From Terrimesophilobacter bigeumensis (GTDB lineage Bacteria > Actinomycetota > Actinomycetes > Actinomycetales > Microbacteriaceae): a DNA stretch of 64,000 nucleotides. The stretch spans positions 128,295-192,294 of the forward strand of contig NZ_BAABAE010000004.1 of NCBI RefSeq assembly GCF_039537265.1. Direction: 5' to 3'. The notes below the pieces were generated by a model, which did no database searches, was not told where the DNA came from, and worked only from the letters and a program-made list of their open reading frames with translations. The position numbers and the translations under genes are program-made. This document shows positions 41,930 to 49,785 of this stretch, piece after piece (the stretch's first letter is position 1; every line of letters begins with the position of its first letter).

Positions 41930-43156
41930 ATGCCGAAAACTCGCACGCGCATCATCCGAAATCGTTCGTGGATGCTGCTCGGCCCGGCCTTCGTCGCCGC
42001 GATCGCCTACGTCGACCCCGGCAACGTCGCCGCGAACCTCACCGGCGGCGCCCGCTACGGCTACCTGCTCGTCTGGGTGCTCGTCGCGGCGAACCTCATG
42101 GCCGCGATGGTGCAGTACCAGTCGGCGAAGCTCGGTATCGTCACCGGCCGCACGATGCCCGAGCTGCTCGGAGAACGGATGCGCCCCGGCCCGCGCCGTG
42201 CGTTCTGGGCGCAGGCCGAGCTCGTCGCCGTCGCGACCGACCTCGCCGAGGTCATCGGGGGCGCGATCGCCCTCTCCCTGCTGTTCGGCATCCCGCTCTT
42301 CCTCGGTGGCCTCATCGTCGGCGTCGTCTCGATGACGCTCCTCGGACTGCAGAGCCGGTTCGGTCAACGTCCGTTCGAGTCCGTCGTCATCGGGCTTCTC
42401 GCGATCGTCGCGATCGGATTCCTGGCCGGCCTGTTCGTGAATCCTCCGGATGGCGCCGCGATCGCGGGCGGACTGCTGCCCCGATTCGACGGAACGGACT
42501 CTGTGCTGCTGGCCGCGAGCATGCTCGGCGCAACGGTCATGCCGCATGCGATCTACGTGCATTCCGCCCTCGCCCGCGACCGGCACGGACGGGCGAGTGA
42601 CGCGACGCGTGCCGGCCTCCTCCGCTCCACGAAGTGGGACGTCGTGATCGCGCTCGGCATCGCCGGGATCGTCAACATCGGGATGCTCCTGCTCGCCGCG
42701 GTCAACCTGCGCGGCATCGAGGGCACCGACACGATCGAGGGCGCCCATGCCGCGATCGAGGGCACTCTCGGCCCGGGGATCGCGCTCGTGTTCGCAATCG
42801 GGCTGCTGGCATCCGGTCTCGCCTCGACCTCGGTGGGCAGCTACGCCGGCGCGACGATCATGGCCGGGCTGCTCAAACGCCGGATCCCCCTCTTCGCGCG
42901 CCGGGTGGTGACGCTCATCCCGGCACTCGTCATCCTCGCGGTCGGCGTCGATCCGACCTGGGCACTCGTGCTGAGCCAGGTGTTCCTGAGCTTCGGCATC
43001 CCGTTCGCACTCGTGCCGCTGCTGAGGCTCACGAGCGACCGAACGGTCATGGGGGAGTCGGCGAACGGGCGAACGGTGCGATGGGTCCTCGCTACGATCG
43101 TCATGCTGGTGGTCGCACTCAACCTCGCGCTCATCGTGCTCACTCTGGTCGGGTAG
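41930..43156 (+). CDS. mntH: Nramp-family Mn(II)/divalent metal transporter
   Basis: 408 residues with 11 hydrophobic helices. The metal-binding motif of helix 1 is present (AYVDPGNVAANL, DPGN) and the helix 6 motif MLGATVMPHAIYVHS (MPH). Proton-coupled uptake of Mn(II). TAGGAT six nt before ATG indicates a leaderless transcript. The gene for a DtxR/MntR-type regulator follows 8 nt downstream. Confidence 0.95.
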   Translation: MPKTRTRIIRNRSWMLLGPAFVAAIAYVDPGNVAANLTGGARYGYLLVWVLVAANLMAAMVQYQSAKLGIVTGRTMPELLGERMRPGPRRAFWAQAELVAVATDLAEVIGGAIALSLLFGIPLFLGGLIVGVVSMTLLGLQSRFGQRPFESVVIGLLAIVAIGFLAGLFVNPPDGAAIAGGLLPRFDGTDSVLLAASMLGATVMPHAIYVHSALARDRHGRASDATRAGLLRSTKWDVVIALGIAGIVNIGMLLLAAVNLRGIEGTDTIEGAHAAIEGTLGPGIALVFAIGLLASGLASTSVGSYAGATIMAGLLKRRIPLFARRVVTLIPALVILAVGVDPTWALVLSQVFLSFGIPFALVPLLRLTSDRTVMGESANGRTVRWVLATIVMLVVALNLALIVLTLVG

Positions 43157-43164
43157 GAGGCGTC

Positions 43165-43836
43165 GTGAAGGAGAAGCCTAATTTCGCGGATGCCGTCGTC
43201 GAGGACTACGTCAAGGTCATCTACTCGCACACAGAGTGGCAGCCCGAGCCGATCACGACCTCGGTGCTCGCCGCACGGCTGGGCCTTGCGCCGTCGTCGG
43301 TGACGGAGATGGTCAAGAAGCTCGCGGTATCCGGCCTCGCCACGCACGTGCCGTATGGAGCCGTGACCCTGACCGAGGAGGGGCGTGCGCTCGCCCTGCG
43401 GATGCTGCGCCGTCACCGGCTCATCGAAACCTGGCTCGTCGAGTCGTTCGGCTACGGCTGGGACGAAGTGCACGACGAGGCGGAGGTGCTCGAGCACGCG
43501 CTGAGCGACCGGCTGCTCGAGCGAATCGCGCACGAACTCGGCGACCCGGTGCGCGACCCCCACGGTGATCCGATACCCCGCGCTGACGGCACGGTCGAGC
43601 AGCCGGATGCCGTGCTGCTGCAGGACGCGCCCGACGGCTTCTCCGGGCCTGTCGTTCGCATCAGCGACCGTGCCCCGGAGCTGCTCAAGCATCTTCACGA
43701 GGAGGGCGTCGCCCTCGACACGGTCATCGAGGTCGTGGAGCGGCGCCCGTTCGGCGGGGCGCTCTCGATCCGTACCCCCGCATCCGCGCTCGACCTCGGC
43801 GTCGAGGCCACTGCCGCCATCTGGCTCGCGCTCTGA
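43165..43836 (+). CDS. mntR: DtxR/MntR-family metal-dependent regulator
   Basis: 223 residues: winged helix (AVVEDYVKVIYSHTEW ... TTSVLAARLGLAPSSVTEMVKKLAVSGLATHVPYGAVTLTEEGRALA), dimerisation and metal domain (RRHRLIETWLVESFGYGWDEVHDEAEVLEHALSDRLLERI, with His/Glu ligands) and a C-terminal SH3-like FeoA domain. Its gene directly follows mntH (AGGAGG five nt before GTG 43165), so Mn-responsive repression of mntH is likely; Fe is the alternative ligand. Confidence 0.92.
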   Translation: MKEKPNFADAVVEDYVKVIYSHTEWQPEPITTSVLAARLGLAPSSVTEMVKKLAVSGLATHVPYGAVTLTEEGRALALRMLRRHRLIETWLVESFGYGWDEVHDEAEVLEHALSDRLLERIAHELGDPVRDPHGDPIPRADGTVEQPDAVLLQDAPDGFSGPVVRISDRAPELLKHLHEEGVALDTVIEVVERRPFGGALSIRTPASALDLGVEATAAIWLAL

Positions 43837-43844
43837 CCGCCCGT

Positions 43845-43878
43845 CGAGCTTGTCGAGACCCGGATTTCGACGAGCTCG
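43845..43878. repeat. Hairpin formed by a dispersed repeat copy, between convergent genes
   Basis: CGAGCTTGTCGA (43845-43856) pairs with TCGACGAGCTCG (43867-43878) with one G-T pair and a 10-nt loop. It is a diverged copy of the repeat at 58250-58310, and may end transcription of convergent mntR and dedA genes. Confidence 0.65.
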
Positions 43879-43892
43879 ATCCGAGGGGGTCG

Positions 43893-44636
43893 TCACCCGC
43901 GCTGCGGGTCGTTGCTCGGGTCGTTGTCGAAGTAGGCCTCGTCGATGACGATCTCGTTCGGGCTGAGCGGGTCGACCCCGGCGCGCTGCGCCTGCTTCGC
44001 CTTCTGCGTCGAACGGAAGTAGTGCCACAGCGTGGGGATGAGGGTGAGCGTGACGGCGGCGATCAGGATGACGTCGATGTATTCCTCGACGAACACCGCG
44101 ACCGGCGGGATGTAGCCGATGAGGAATCCGAAGAAGGTCAGACCGAAGCCCCAGATCCCGGCGCCGATCAGGTTGTACAGCGAGTACTTCTTGTAGTTCA
44201 TGTGCCCGATGCCTGCGGCGACCGGAACGAAGGTGCGCAGGATGGGAACGAACCGGGCGAGGATGACCGACAATCCGCCGAAACGTACGAAGAAACGATT
44301 GGTTCGCTCGACGTTCTCACGGCTGAAGAGTCCGCTCTCCTTGCGCTCGAAGACCGCCGGGCCGAGCTTGTGGCCGATGAGGTAGCCGCACTCCCCGCCC
44401 GCGAATGCCGCTGCGGCGATGAGCAGGCCGACCCACCAGATCTCCAGTCCGAAGACCAGTGAAGTGTGGGTGAGCAGCCCGGAGATGAGGAGCAGGGTGT
44501 CACCGGGGAGGAGGAACCCCACGAGCAGGCCGGTCTCGGCGAAGACGATGAGGCAGACCACGACGAGCGCCCATGGACCGGCGGTGGTGATGATGAGCTC
44601 GGGGTCGAGCCAGGGGATGAGCGCGGAAGGAACCAA
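43893..44636 (-). CDS. DedA/SNARE-associated family membrane protein
   Basis: 247 residues with about five hydrophobic segments. DedA hallmarks: VFAETGLLVGFLLPGDTLLLISGLL, GGECGYLIGHKLGPAVFERKESGLFSRENVERTNRFFVRFGGLSVILARFVPILRTFVPVAAGIGHMNYKKY with the FxxR and GxxPxxR-type motifs. DedA proteins are linked to lipid-carrier recycling, notably undecaprenyl phosphate, and to membrane stress; the subgroup is not resolved. Confidence 0.92.
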   Translation of the reverse strand: MVPSALIPWLDPELIITTAGPWALVVVCLIVFAETGLLVGFLLPGDTLLLISGLLTHTSLVFGLEIWWVGLLIAAAAFAGGECGYLIGHKLGPAVFERKESGLFSRENVERTNRFFVRFGGLSVILARFVPILRTFVPVAAGIGHMNYKKYSLYNLIGAGIWGFGLTFFGFLIGYIPPVAVFVEEYIDVILIAAVTLTLIPTLWHYFRSTQKAKQAQRAGVDPLSPNEIVIDEAYFDNDPSNDPQRG

Positions 44637-44710
44637 GCGGGGTTTCTCCAGTCAGTGTGATGGGCGCGAATGCGTCCATGACAGGTTACCGGCACAGTCT
44701 TGAAAGTCGG

Positions 44711-44792
44711 TGCGGGAGGCGGGACTTGAACCCGCACGCTCGAAAGCACAGGAACCTAAATCCTGCGTGTCTGCCAATTTCACCACTCCCGC
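44711..44792 (-). tRNA. tRNA-Leu, anticodon UAG
   Basis: Acceptor stem GCGGGAG/CTCCCGC (44792 side and 44712-44718), anticodon stem CAGGA/TCCTG around loop TTTAGGT (anticodon TAG), a short variable arm (TGCTTTCGAGCG) and T-arm GCGGGTTCAAGTCCCGC. Discriminator A at 44711. CCA is not encoded. The long variable arm identifies Leu. Read on the minus strand; the low-GC toxin-antitoxin segment begins beyond its 5' side. Confidence 0.93.
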
Positions 44793-44823
44793 GGGCGACA
44801 CCAGTGTACGTGGGGCGGTCGGC

Positions 44824-44875
44824 TGTGGATAACTTCCGCAGACGTTCGGAGTCAGGTGACTATGTCCCGGAAATG
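44824..44875 (+). promoter_or_regulatory. Orphan TGTGGATAACTT promoter with a five-codon remnant
   Basis: TGTGGATAACTT (44824-44835), 24 nt, -10-like CTATGT (44860-44865), 7 nt, ATG 44873, then only ACG TGG CCT AGC before a TGA. This matches the layout ahead of tadA, the pilin-like gene and the lipoprotein gene, but no gene follows. Low-GC DNA starts immediately after, so a gene may have been replaced. Confidence 0.45.
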
Positions 44876-44995
44876 ACGTGGCCTAGCTGAACTTTTCGAG
44901 GGCGCAAGCGGAGTTGCGGTTACATGTGTAATCTGGTCTTAATCGGATTTACAAAAGACCGACTCAAGTTCGCGTTCACGTGCGCGAGAGATGAG

Positions 44996-45433
44996 ATGAG
45001 AACGGTGACCACGCTAACTCTGTCAAACGACTCCATTATCCTCGATGATCAGCTTCGCGATGAAGCTGTCGAGCTAGTTGAAACCGCAGAAGACGATCGA
45101 TTGGGCCACCTCGAAGTCGTAGTTAATGGTGTCCGACATGAGGTGCCCGAAGCGCTGTCGCGTTTGCTCGTCCATGTTATTGAACGGGCCGCTCGAGGCG
45201 GGACTATGCATATTCGATCGATGCCAGAGGAACTCACCACTACCGTCGCTGCGGAACTCTTAGGTGTTTCACGACCGACCTTTATGAAATATATCCAGTC
45301 TGGAGAAATTCGTTCGCGCATTGTCGGAACACATCATCGTGTGCGCTCGCGAGACGTTATCGCCTTTCGTGAACGCCGAGACAAGGACCGTGTCGCGGCC
45401 TTGGAAAACCTCCGCGTGGAGCTACCCGGCTAA
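44996..45433 (+). CDS. Excisionase-type HTH protein, likely antitoxin
   Basis: About 145 residues. The C-terminal half (TTTVAAELLGVSRPTFMKYIQSGEIRSRIVGTHHRVRSRDVIAFRERRD) is a MerR/excisionase-type winged HTH. In actinobacteria such proteins pair with a PIN-domain toxin. Base composition is clearly below that of neighbours. The start is uncertain: ATG 44996 is preceded by a weak purine stretch. The toxin gene follows after 9 nt. Confidence 0.78.
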   Translation: MRTVTTLTLSNDSIILDDQLRDEAVELVETAEDDRLGHLEVVVNGVRHEVPEALSRLLVHVIERAARGGTMHIRSMPEELTTTVAAELLGVSRPTFMKYIQSGEIRSRIVGTHHRVRSRDVIAFRERRDKDRVAALENLRVELPG

Positions 45434-45442
45434 CCTTGATGA

Positions 45443-46114
45443 GTGATTCAACAGCGAGTATTTGTCGACGCGGATGTTTTGTACTCCGCGTGCCTTCGAA
45501 ACTGGCTGTTCCAAATGAGAATCTCGACTCCATCGATGTTTCAGTTGTACACGACCGAGGATGTTATTTCTGAGACGCTTTCCAAGCTGAGAGACAAGAA
45601 TCAGCGATGGAGTGGGGGTCAGATAACGCGAATCCGTGCTGCGATCATTGAAGTGTTCGACGAAATCGTCGAGGACTTCGATGAGTCAGTCGAATACCAG
45701 GGTGCAGATCCAAACGACTTTCATGTTCACGCGGCGGCACTCTCTTCGGAAGCGGACATGTTGCTGACTTGTGACACCGGGCTGCTAAATCAACCAAACG
45801 CAGACGAGCTTTCCTACGAAGCATTTCATCCGGATGACTTCTTCATCCTCGTGAACGATTCCGCACCGCTAGATGTTCGATCCGGCACAATGGAACAACT
45901 CCGCTACTACATCCAAAGGAACGGAGCAAAGGACACCAGGCTGGTGGACTCTCTCATCGCCGCCGGTTGTCCGCAGTTCGCGGAGATTGTCAGAATTCAT
46001 CTCATGGATCTCGCTGGAGCGCTCCCGAGGCAGGATCGGCGGAAGCTCCGGCGATTCGAGCGCCTCAAGCTTCAAGTGTCGGAGCGCGGCTCGGTGGGGG
46101 AGTCCACCTGGTGA
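45443..46114 (+). CDS. PIN-domain protein, likely toxin (VapC-like ribonuclease)
   Basis: 223 residues. PIN acidic residues are visible: Asp in RVFVDADVLYSACLR, Glu in TTEDVISETLSKL, Asp pair in GADPNDFHVHAAAL and SEADMLLTCDTGLL. The family makes Mg-dependent RNases. The C-terminal about 80 residues exceed a minimal VapC. Low GC, as in the partner gene, and adjacent to tRNA-Leu; I infer lateral acquisition. Antitoxin is the HTH protein upstream. Confidence 0.82.
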   Translation: MIQQRVFVDADVLYSACLRNWLFQMRISTPSMFQLYTTEDVISETLSKLRDKNQRWSGGQITRIRAAIIEVFDEIVEDFDESVEYQGADPNDFHVHAAALSSEADMLLTCDTGLLNQPNADELSYEAFHPDDFFILVNDSAPLDVRSGTMEQLRYYIQRNGAKDTRLVDSLIAAGCPQFAEIVRIHLMDLAGALPRQDRRKLRRFERLKLQVSERGSVGESTW

Positions 46115-46224
46115 TGGCTGAGAAGTGACACGCCGGTGACAGACCTCGGAAGTCCTCGATCGCGGAACGAACTTACGCGACGCCTTGAGGCGGTTGCCCC
46201 TACAAGCCAGCGTCATCCATAACC

Positions 46225-46266
46225 TGTGGATAACTTCGGCGGGCTGCGCACCGGCTCCTGCATGAT
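46225..46266 (+). promoter_or_regulatory. tadA promoter with TGTGGATAACTT element
   Basis: TGTGGATAACTT (46225-46236), 24 nt, CATGAT (46261-46266), 6 nt, GTG 46273. The 20 nt after the element also resemble those at 14098 (GGCG, GCTGC). Leaderless layout. Confidence 0.55.
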
Positions 46267-46272
46267 TCTCGG

Positions 46273-47577
46273 GTGAACTCCGCCGTGACGATCATCGCCG
46301 ACCGCGTCCGTGAGCGGGTGCGCCGCGAAGGCGTCGACCTTGGCGGCGACCACGAGCTCGCGGGCGGTTTCGTGCGCGACGAGATCCGCCGGTACAGCGA
46401 GCGGGCGCTCGGCGGTTCGCTCCCTGCGATTCCGGATGAGGCGCAGGCGGCAAGGGAGGTCGTCGCCTCGATCACCGGGTTCGGTCCCCTGCAGCCGTTC
46501 TTCGACGACGACACGGTCGAGGAGATCTGGATCAACGGCCCGAGCCGTGTGTTCGTCGCCCGTAACGGCGTCCCTGAGCTCACCGGGGTCGAGCTGGCCG
46601 CGACCGAGGTGCGCGATCTGGTCGAGCGGATGCTGCAGTCCACCGGTCGCCGCGTCGACCTCTCGAGCCCCTTCGTGGACGCCTCGCTGCCGGACGGCTC
46701 GCGGCTGCACGTGGTCATCCCGGATGTCACGCAGCGGCACTGGGCGGTCAACATCCGAAAGTTCGCCAAGCGCATCAAGGAGCTGCAGCAGCTCGTCGCG
46801 CTCGGTTCGCTCAGCCTCGAGGCATCCGAGTTCCTGCGGATGTGCGTGCTCTCCGGGCAGAACATCCTCGTCTCCGGGGCCACCCAGAGCGGCAAGACGA
46901 CTCTGCTGGGCGCACTGCTCACGTCGGCGCGGCCGGGCGAGCGCATCGTCACGGTCGAGGAGACGTTCGAGTTGAGCTTCACCGCGCGTGACGTCGTCGC
47001 GATGCAATGCCGGCAACCCAGCCTCGAGGGCACGGGAGAGATCTCGCTGCGGCGCCTCATCAAGGAGGCGCTCCGGATGCGCCCCGACCGCCTCGTGGTG
47101 GGCGAGGTGCGCGAGGCCGAGTCGCTCGACCTGCTCATCGCGCTCAACAGCGGGTTGCCGGGGATGTGCAGTGTGCACGCGAACAGCGCGCGCGAGGCAC
47201 TCACGAAGCTTTCGACGCTGCCGCTGCTCGCCGGCCGTAACATCGACTCATCCTTCGTGGTCCCGACCGTCGCGACGAGCATCGACATCGTCGTGCATTG
47301 CGCGCTCGAGCGCAGCGGTCGGCGGCACATCGTGCAGATCGTCGCGCCGACCGGCCGTGTCGTCGATGGAACGATCGAGGCCGAGACGATCTTCGAGCTG
47401 CGGGGCGGTTCCCTGGACCCGACAGGGAGCCACCCCGCGAGGTCGGCGAAGTTCCGCAGCGCCGGGCTCGACCCGGCGAGCATTCTCGACCTCGCGGTCG
47501 GTCGTGATCAGGCTGCCGTTCCCGAACCCGTCGCGCCGCGCCGGCGGGCCGCCGTTCCCGAGGGCGGCGCCGCGTGA
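46273..47577 (+). CDS. tadA: Tad/Flp pilus assembly ATPase
   Basis: 434 residues. CpaF/TadA-type secretion ATPase: N-terminal helical part, then VASITGFGPLQPFFDDDTVEEIWINGPSRVFV, Walker A SGATQSGKTTLL (about 202-213), the Asp box VTVEETFEL, Walker B-like LRMRPDRLVVGEVREAESLDLL and the His box GMCSVHANSAREAL. Drives both extension and retraction of Tad pili. GTG start; overlaps tadB by 4 nt. Confidence 0.93.
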   Translation: MNSAVTIIADRVRERVRREGVDLGGDHELAGGFVRDEIRRYSERALGGSLPAIPDEAQAAREVVASITGFGPLQPFFDDDTVEEIWINGPSRVFVARNGVPELTGVELAATEVRDLVERMLQSTGRRVDLSSPFVDASLPDGSRLHVVIPDVTQRHWAVNIRKFAKRIKELQQLVALGSLSLEASEFLRMCVLSGQNILVSGATQSGKTTLLGALLTSARPGERIVTVEETFELSFTARDVVAMQCRQPSLEGTGEISLRRLIKEALRMRPDRLVVGEVREAESLDLLIALNSGLPGMCSVHANSAREALTKLSTLPLLAGRNIDSSFVVPTVATSIDIVVHCALERSGRRHIVQIVAPTGRVVDGTIEAETIFELRGGSLDPTGSHPARSAKFRSAGLDPASILDLAVGRDQAAVPEPVAPRRRAAVPEGGAA

Positions 47578-48437
47578 TCCTCCTGCTCGGTTGCTCCCTC
47601 GGGTTGGGGCTGCTCCTCACTGCCTCGCCGTTCCTCTGGCCGGCGGCACGTCGAGCCCTGCGCAGCACTCCAGGTGTCGTCGGCCGCCTTCAGGAGCGGA
47701 TGCGGCAGGCCGGCCTGCGGGCCGTCTCGGTGCCGACCTTCGCGATCGTCTCGCTCATCGTCGGTGCGGTGACCACGGCGGCGGTGTTCGTGTTCGTCCC
47801 GGTCGTCGCGCTCGCGGTCGCCGCCGGGCTCGTCGCCCTCGCCCTGCCGACCGCCGTCGTCAACTGGCGCGCCAGGGCCGGCCGCCGTGCGAACCGCGTG
47901 GTCTGGCCCGACGTCGTCGACCACCTCGTGTCGGCGGTGCGCTCCGGGCTCTCGCTCCCGGATGGCGTCGCCCTCCTCGCCCACAACGGTCCAGCCCCGA
48001 CGAGGGAGGCGTTCGCCGAGTTCGAGAGCGACTTCACGGCATCCGGGAACTTCGCGCGGAGTCTCGACCGGGTGAAGGAGCGTCTCGGCGATCCGGTCGC
48101 CGACCGCATCCTCGAGACACTGCGGATGTCGCGCGAGGTCGGCGGCAACGAACTGCCCGCAGTGCTCAGGGCGCTTGCCGCGCACCTGCGGCAGGAGGCC
48201 GCCATCCGCGGGGAGGTCGAGGCGCGGCAGTCCTGGGTCATGAATGCTGCGCGGCTCGGTGCGGCAGCGCCGTGGGTCATCCTCGCGCTGCTCGCGACCC
48301 GGCCGGAGGCCGCTGCCGCCTACAACACGTCGGTGGGAATCGCCGTGATCGTCGGCGGTCTCGTCGTGACCGTCGTCGCCTATCGTGCCATGATCGCGCT
48401 CGCGCGGCTGCCCGAGGAGCGGAGGTGGTTCCGGTGA
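47574..48437 (+). CDS. tadB: Tad pilus platform protein (TadB-like, T2SSF domain)
   Basis: 287 residues: N-terminal hydrophobic helix, a second pair of helices, the cytoplasmic T2SSF domain (VVDHLVSAVRSGLSLPDGVALLA; DRVKERLGDPVADRILETLRMSREVGG) and C-terminal membrane helices. Forms the inner-membrane platform of the pilus with TadC. GTG start inside the tadA stop. Confidence 0.9.
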   Translation: MILLLGCSLGLGLLLTASPFLWPAARRALRSTPGVVGRLQERMRQAGLRAVSVPTFAIVSLIVGAVTTAAVFVFVPVVALAVAAGLVALALPTAVVNWRARAGRRANRVVWPDVVDHLVSAVRSGLSLPDGVALLAHNGPAPTREAFAEFESDFTASGNFARSLDRVKERLGDPVADRILETLRMSREVGGNELPAVLRALAAHLRQEAAIRGEVEARQSWVMNAARLGAAAPWVILALLATRPEAAAAYNTSVGIAVIVGGLVVTVVAYRAMIALARLPEERRWFR

Positions 48438-49372
48438 GCCCGGCGGGTGCCTGGGCGATCGCCCTCGGGCTCACGCTAGGCCTAGGACTCTGGTCGCTCG
48501 TCAGCCTCGTGCCTCGGCTGGCGCGACCGGGACTCACCAACCGCGTGGCGCCTTACCTCGTCGATGTCTCGGATGGTGCGCGCGCGTACGTCGAGCACCG
48601 GCCGTCGAACCCGCTCCCGGTGCTCGGGACCATGCTCGGCCCCCTGGCCGGCCGCGTGCGCGCGCTTCTCGCCCCGCTGCTCGGCGGTCCGGCGGTCGTT
48701 GCCGAAAGGCTGCGGCAGTCCGGGTCTGAGCTCAGTGTCGATGCATTCCGGGCCCGCCAGCTGGCCTGGGCGATCGGCGGGGCCGCCGTCGGGGTGCTCC
48801 TCTCCTTCGCACTCGCGCGCACTCAGCCGCTGCCGGTCGTTGTGCACCTGGGACTCGTGGTCGTTCTCTGCGTCGCCGGGTTCGTCGCGCGTGACTATCT
48901 GCTGCAACGTGCAGCCAGGTCGCGGCTCGCCCGGATGGCGGGGGAGTTGCCGGTGGTCCTCGAGTTCCTGACGCTCAGCCTGTCGGCGGGGGAGGGCATC
49001 CTCGACTCGATCCGCCGCATCGCGAAGACGAGCGGGGGCGAGCTCGCCGCCGAGCTCGGCAGCGTCGTCACCGCCGTCAACAGCGGGTCGCCGCTCGCCG
49101 AGAGCCTCAAGCAGATGGCGGACGGCATCCGGCTGCCCGCGCTCACTCGCTGCGTAGCGCAGGTGACCGGTGCGCTCGAGCGCGGAACGCCGCTCGCCGA
49201 CGTGCTGCGCGCGCAGGCTCAGGATGTGCGCGAGGAGGCCAAGCGCGACCTGCTGGAGCTCGCCGGGAAGAAGGAGGTGGCGATGATGGTGCCGCTGGTT
49301 TTCATGATCCTGCCCGTGACGATTCTGTTCGCGGTCTTCCCGGGGATCTACGTGCTGCAGCTGGGGTTCTGA
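48434..49372 (+). CDS. tadC: Tad pilus platform protein (TadC-like, T2SSF domain)
   Basis: 312 residues; membrane helices flank a T2SSF domain (LARMAGELPVVLEFLTLSLSAGEGILDSIRRI; RCVAQVTGALERGTPLADVLRAQAQDVREEAKRDLLELAGKKEVAMMVPLVFMILP). GTG 48434 sits in the tadB stop and has GGAGGT seven nt upstream. Last gene of the first Tad half. Confidence 0.9.
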   Translation: MSPAGAWAIALGLTLGLGLWSLVSLVPRLARPGLTNRVAPYLVDVSDGARAYVEHRPSNPLPVLGTMLGPLAGRVRALLAPLLGGPAVVAERLRQSGSELSVDAFRARQLAWAIGGAAVGVLLSFALARTQPLPVVVHLGLVVVLCVAGFVARDYLLQRAARSRLARMAGELPVVLEFLTLSLSAGEGILDSIRRIAKTSGGELAAELGSVVTAVNSGSPLAESLKQMADGIRLPALTRCVAQVTGALERGTPLADVLRAQAQDVREEAKRDLLELAGKKEVAMMVPLVFMILPVTILFAVFPGIYVLQLGF

Positions 49373-49379
49373 GTACGCC

Positions 49380-49417
49380 ATACCTCGATGATCTAGATAC
49401 CTAACAGCATCAGGTAT
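49380..49417. promoter_or_regulatory. Putative PadR operator
   Basis: ATACCT (49397-49402) and AGGTAT (49412-49417) form an inverted repeat with a 9-nt spacer, and another ATACCT lies at 49380-49385. This is just upstream of the padR start codon at 49441, fitting autorepression. Confidence 0.5.
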
Positions 49418-49440
49418 ACGATCGCTGCAGGGAGGCATCC

Positions 49441-49785
49441 GTGAACATCGACAAGGATCTCGTCGCGGCGATGGCGACGCCGCTCGTGCTTGCGATCCTC
49501 GCCGAGGGCGAGAGCTACGGATACGCGATCCTGAAGCGCGTGCGCGAACTCTCCGCCGGTGACGTCGAGTGGACCGACGGGATGCTCTACCCGCTCCTGC
49601 ACCGCCTCGAGCGACTGGACTATGTCGTGGCCGAGTGGGCGCTCTCTCCCGAGGGCAGACGGCGACGCAACTATCGGATCACAGCATCCGGTCGCGCCCA
49701 GCTCGCCGACCAGCGCCGGCAATGGGAGACGGCGAACCGCACACTCGGCGGACTCTGGGACCTCGCGCTCCCGGCGGGGGCATGA
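49441..49785 (+). CDS. PadR-family transcriptional regulator
   Basis: 114 residues: winged helix LVLAILAEGESYGYAILKRVRELSAGDVEWTDGMLYPLLHRLERLDYVVAEWALSPEGRRRRNYRITASGRAQL and a short C-terminal helix, the subfamily-2 PadR form. GTG start with GGGAGG upstream. It overlaps the permease-prefix gene by ATGA, a frequent pair in which PadR controls a membrane protein or ABC transporter in response to antibiotics or envelope stress. Confidence 0.92.
   Translation: MNIDKDLVAAMATPLVLAILAEGESYGYAILKRVRELSAGDVEWTDGMLYPLLHRLERLDYVVAEWALSPEGRRRRNYRITASGRAQLADQRRQWETANRTLGGLWDLALPAGA

Noticed and set aside
14086..46233. Replication origin suggested by perfect DnaA-box sequences
   Set aside because: Boxes are single and far apart, each at a fixed distance from a start codon; there is no dnaA, dnaN or AT-rich unwinding region here.
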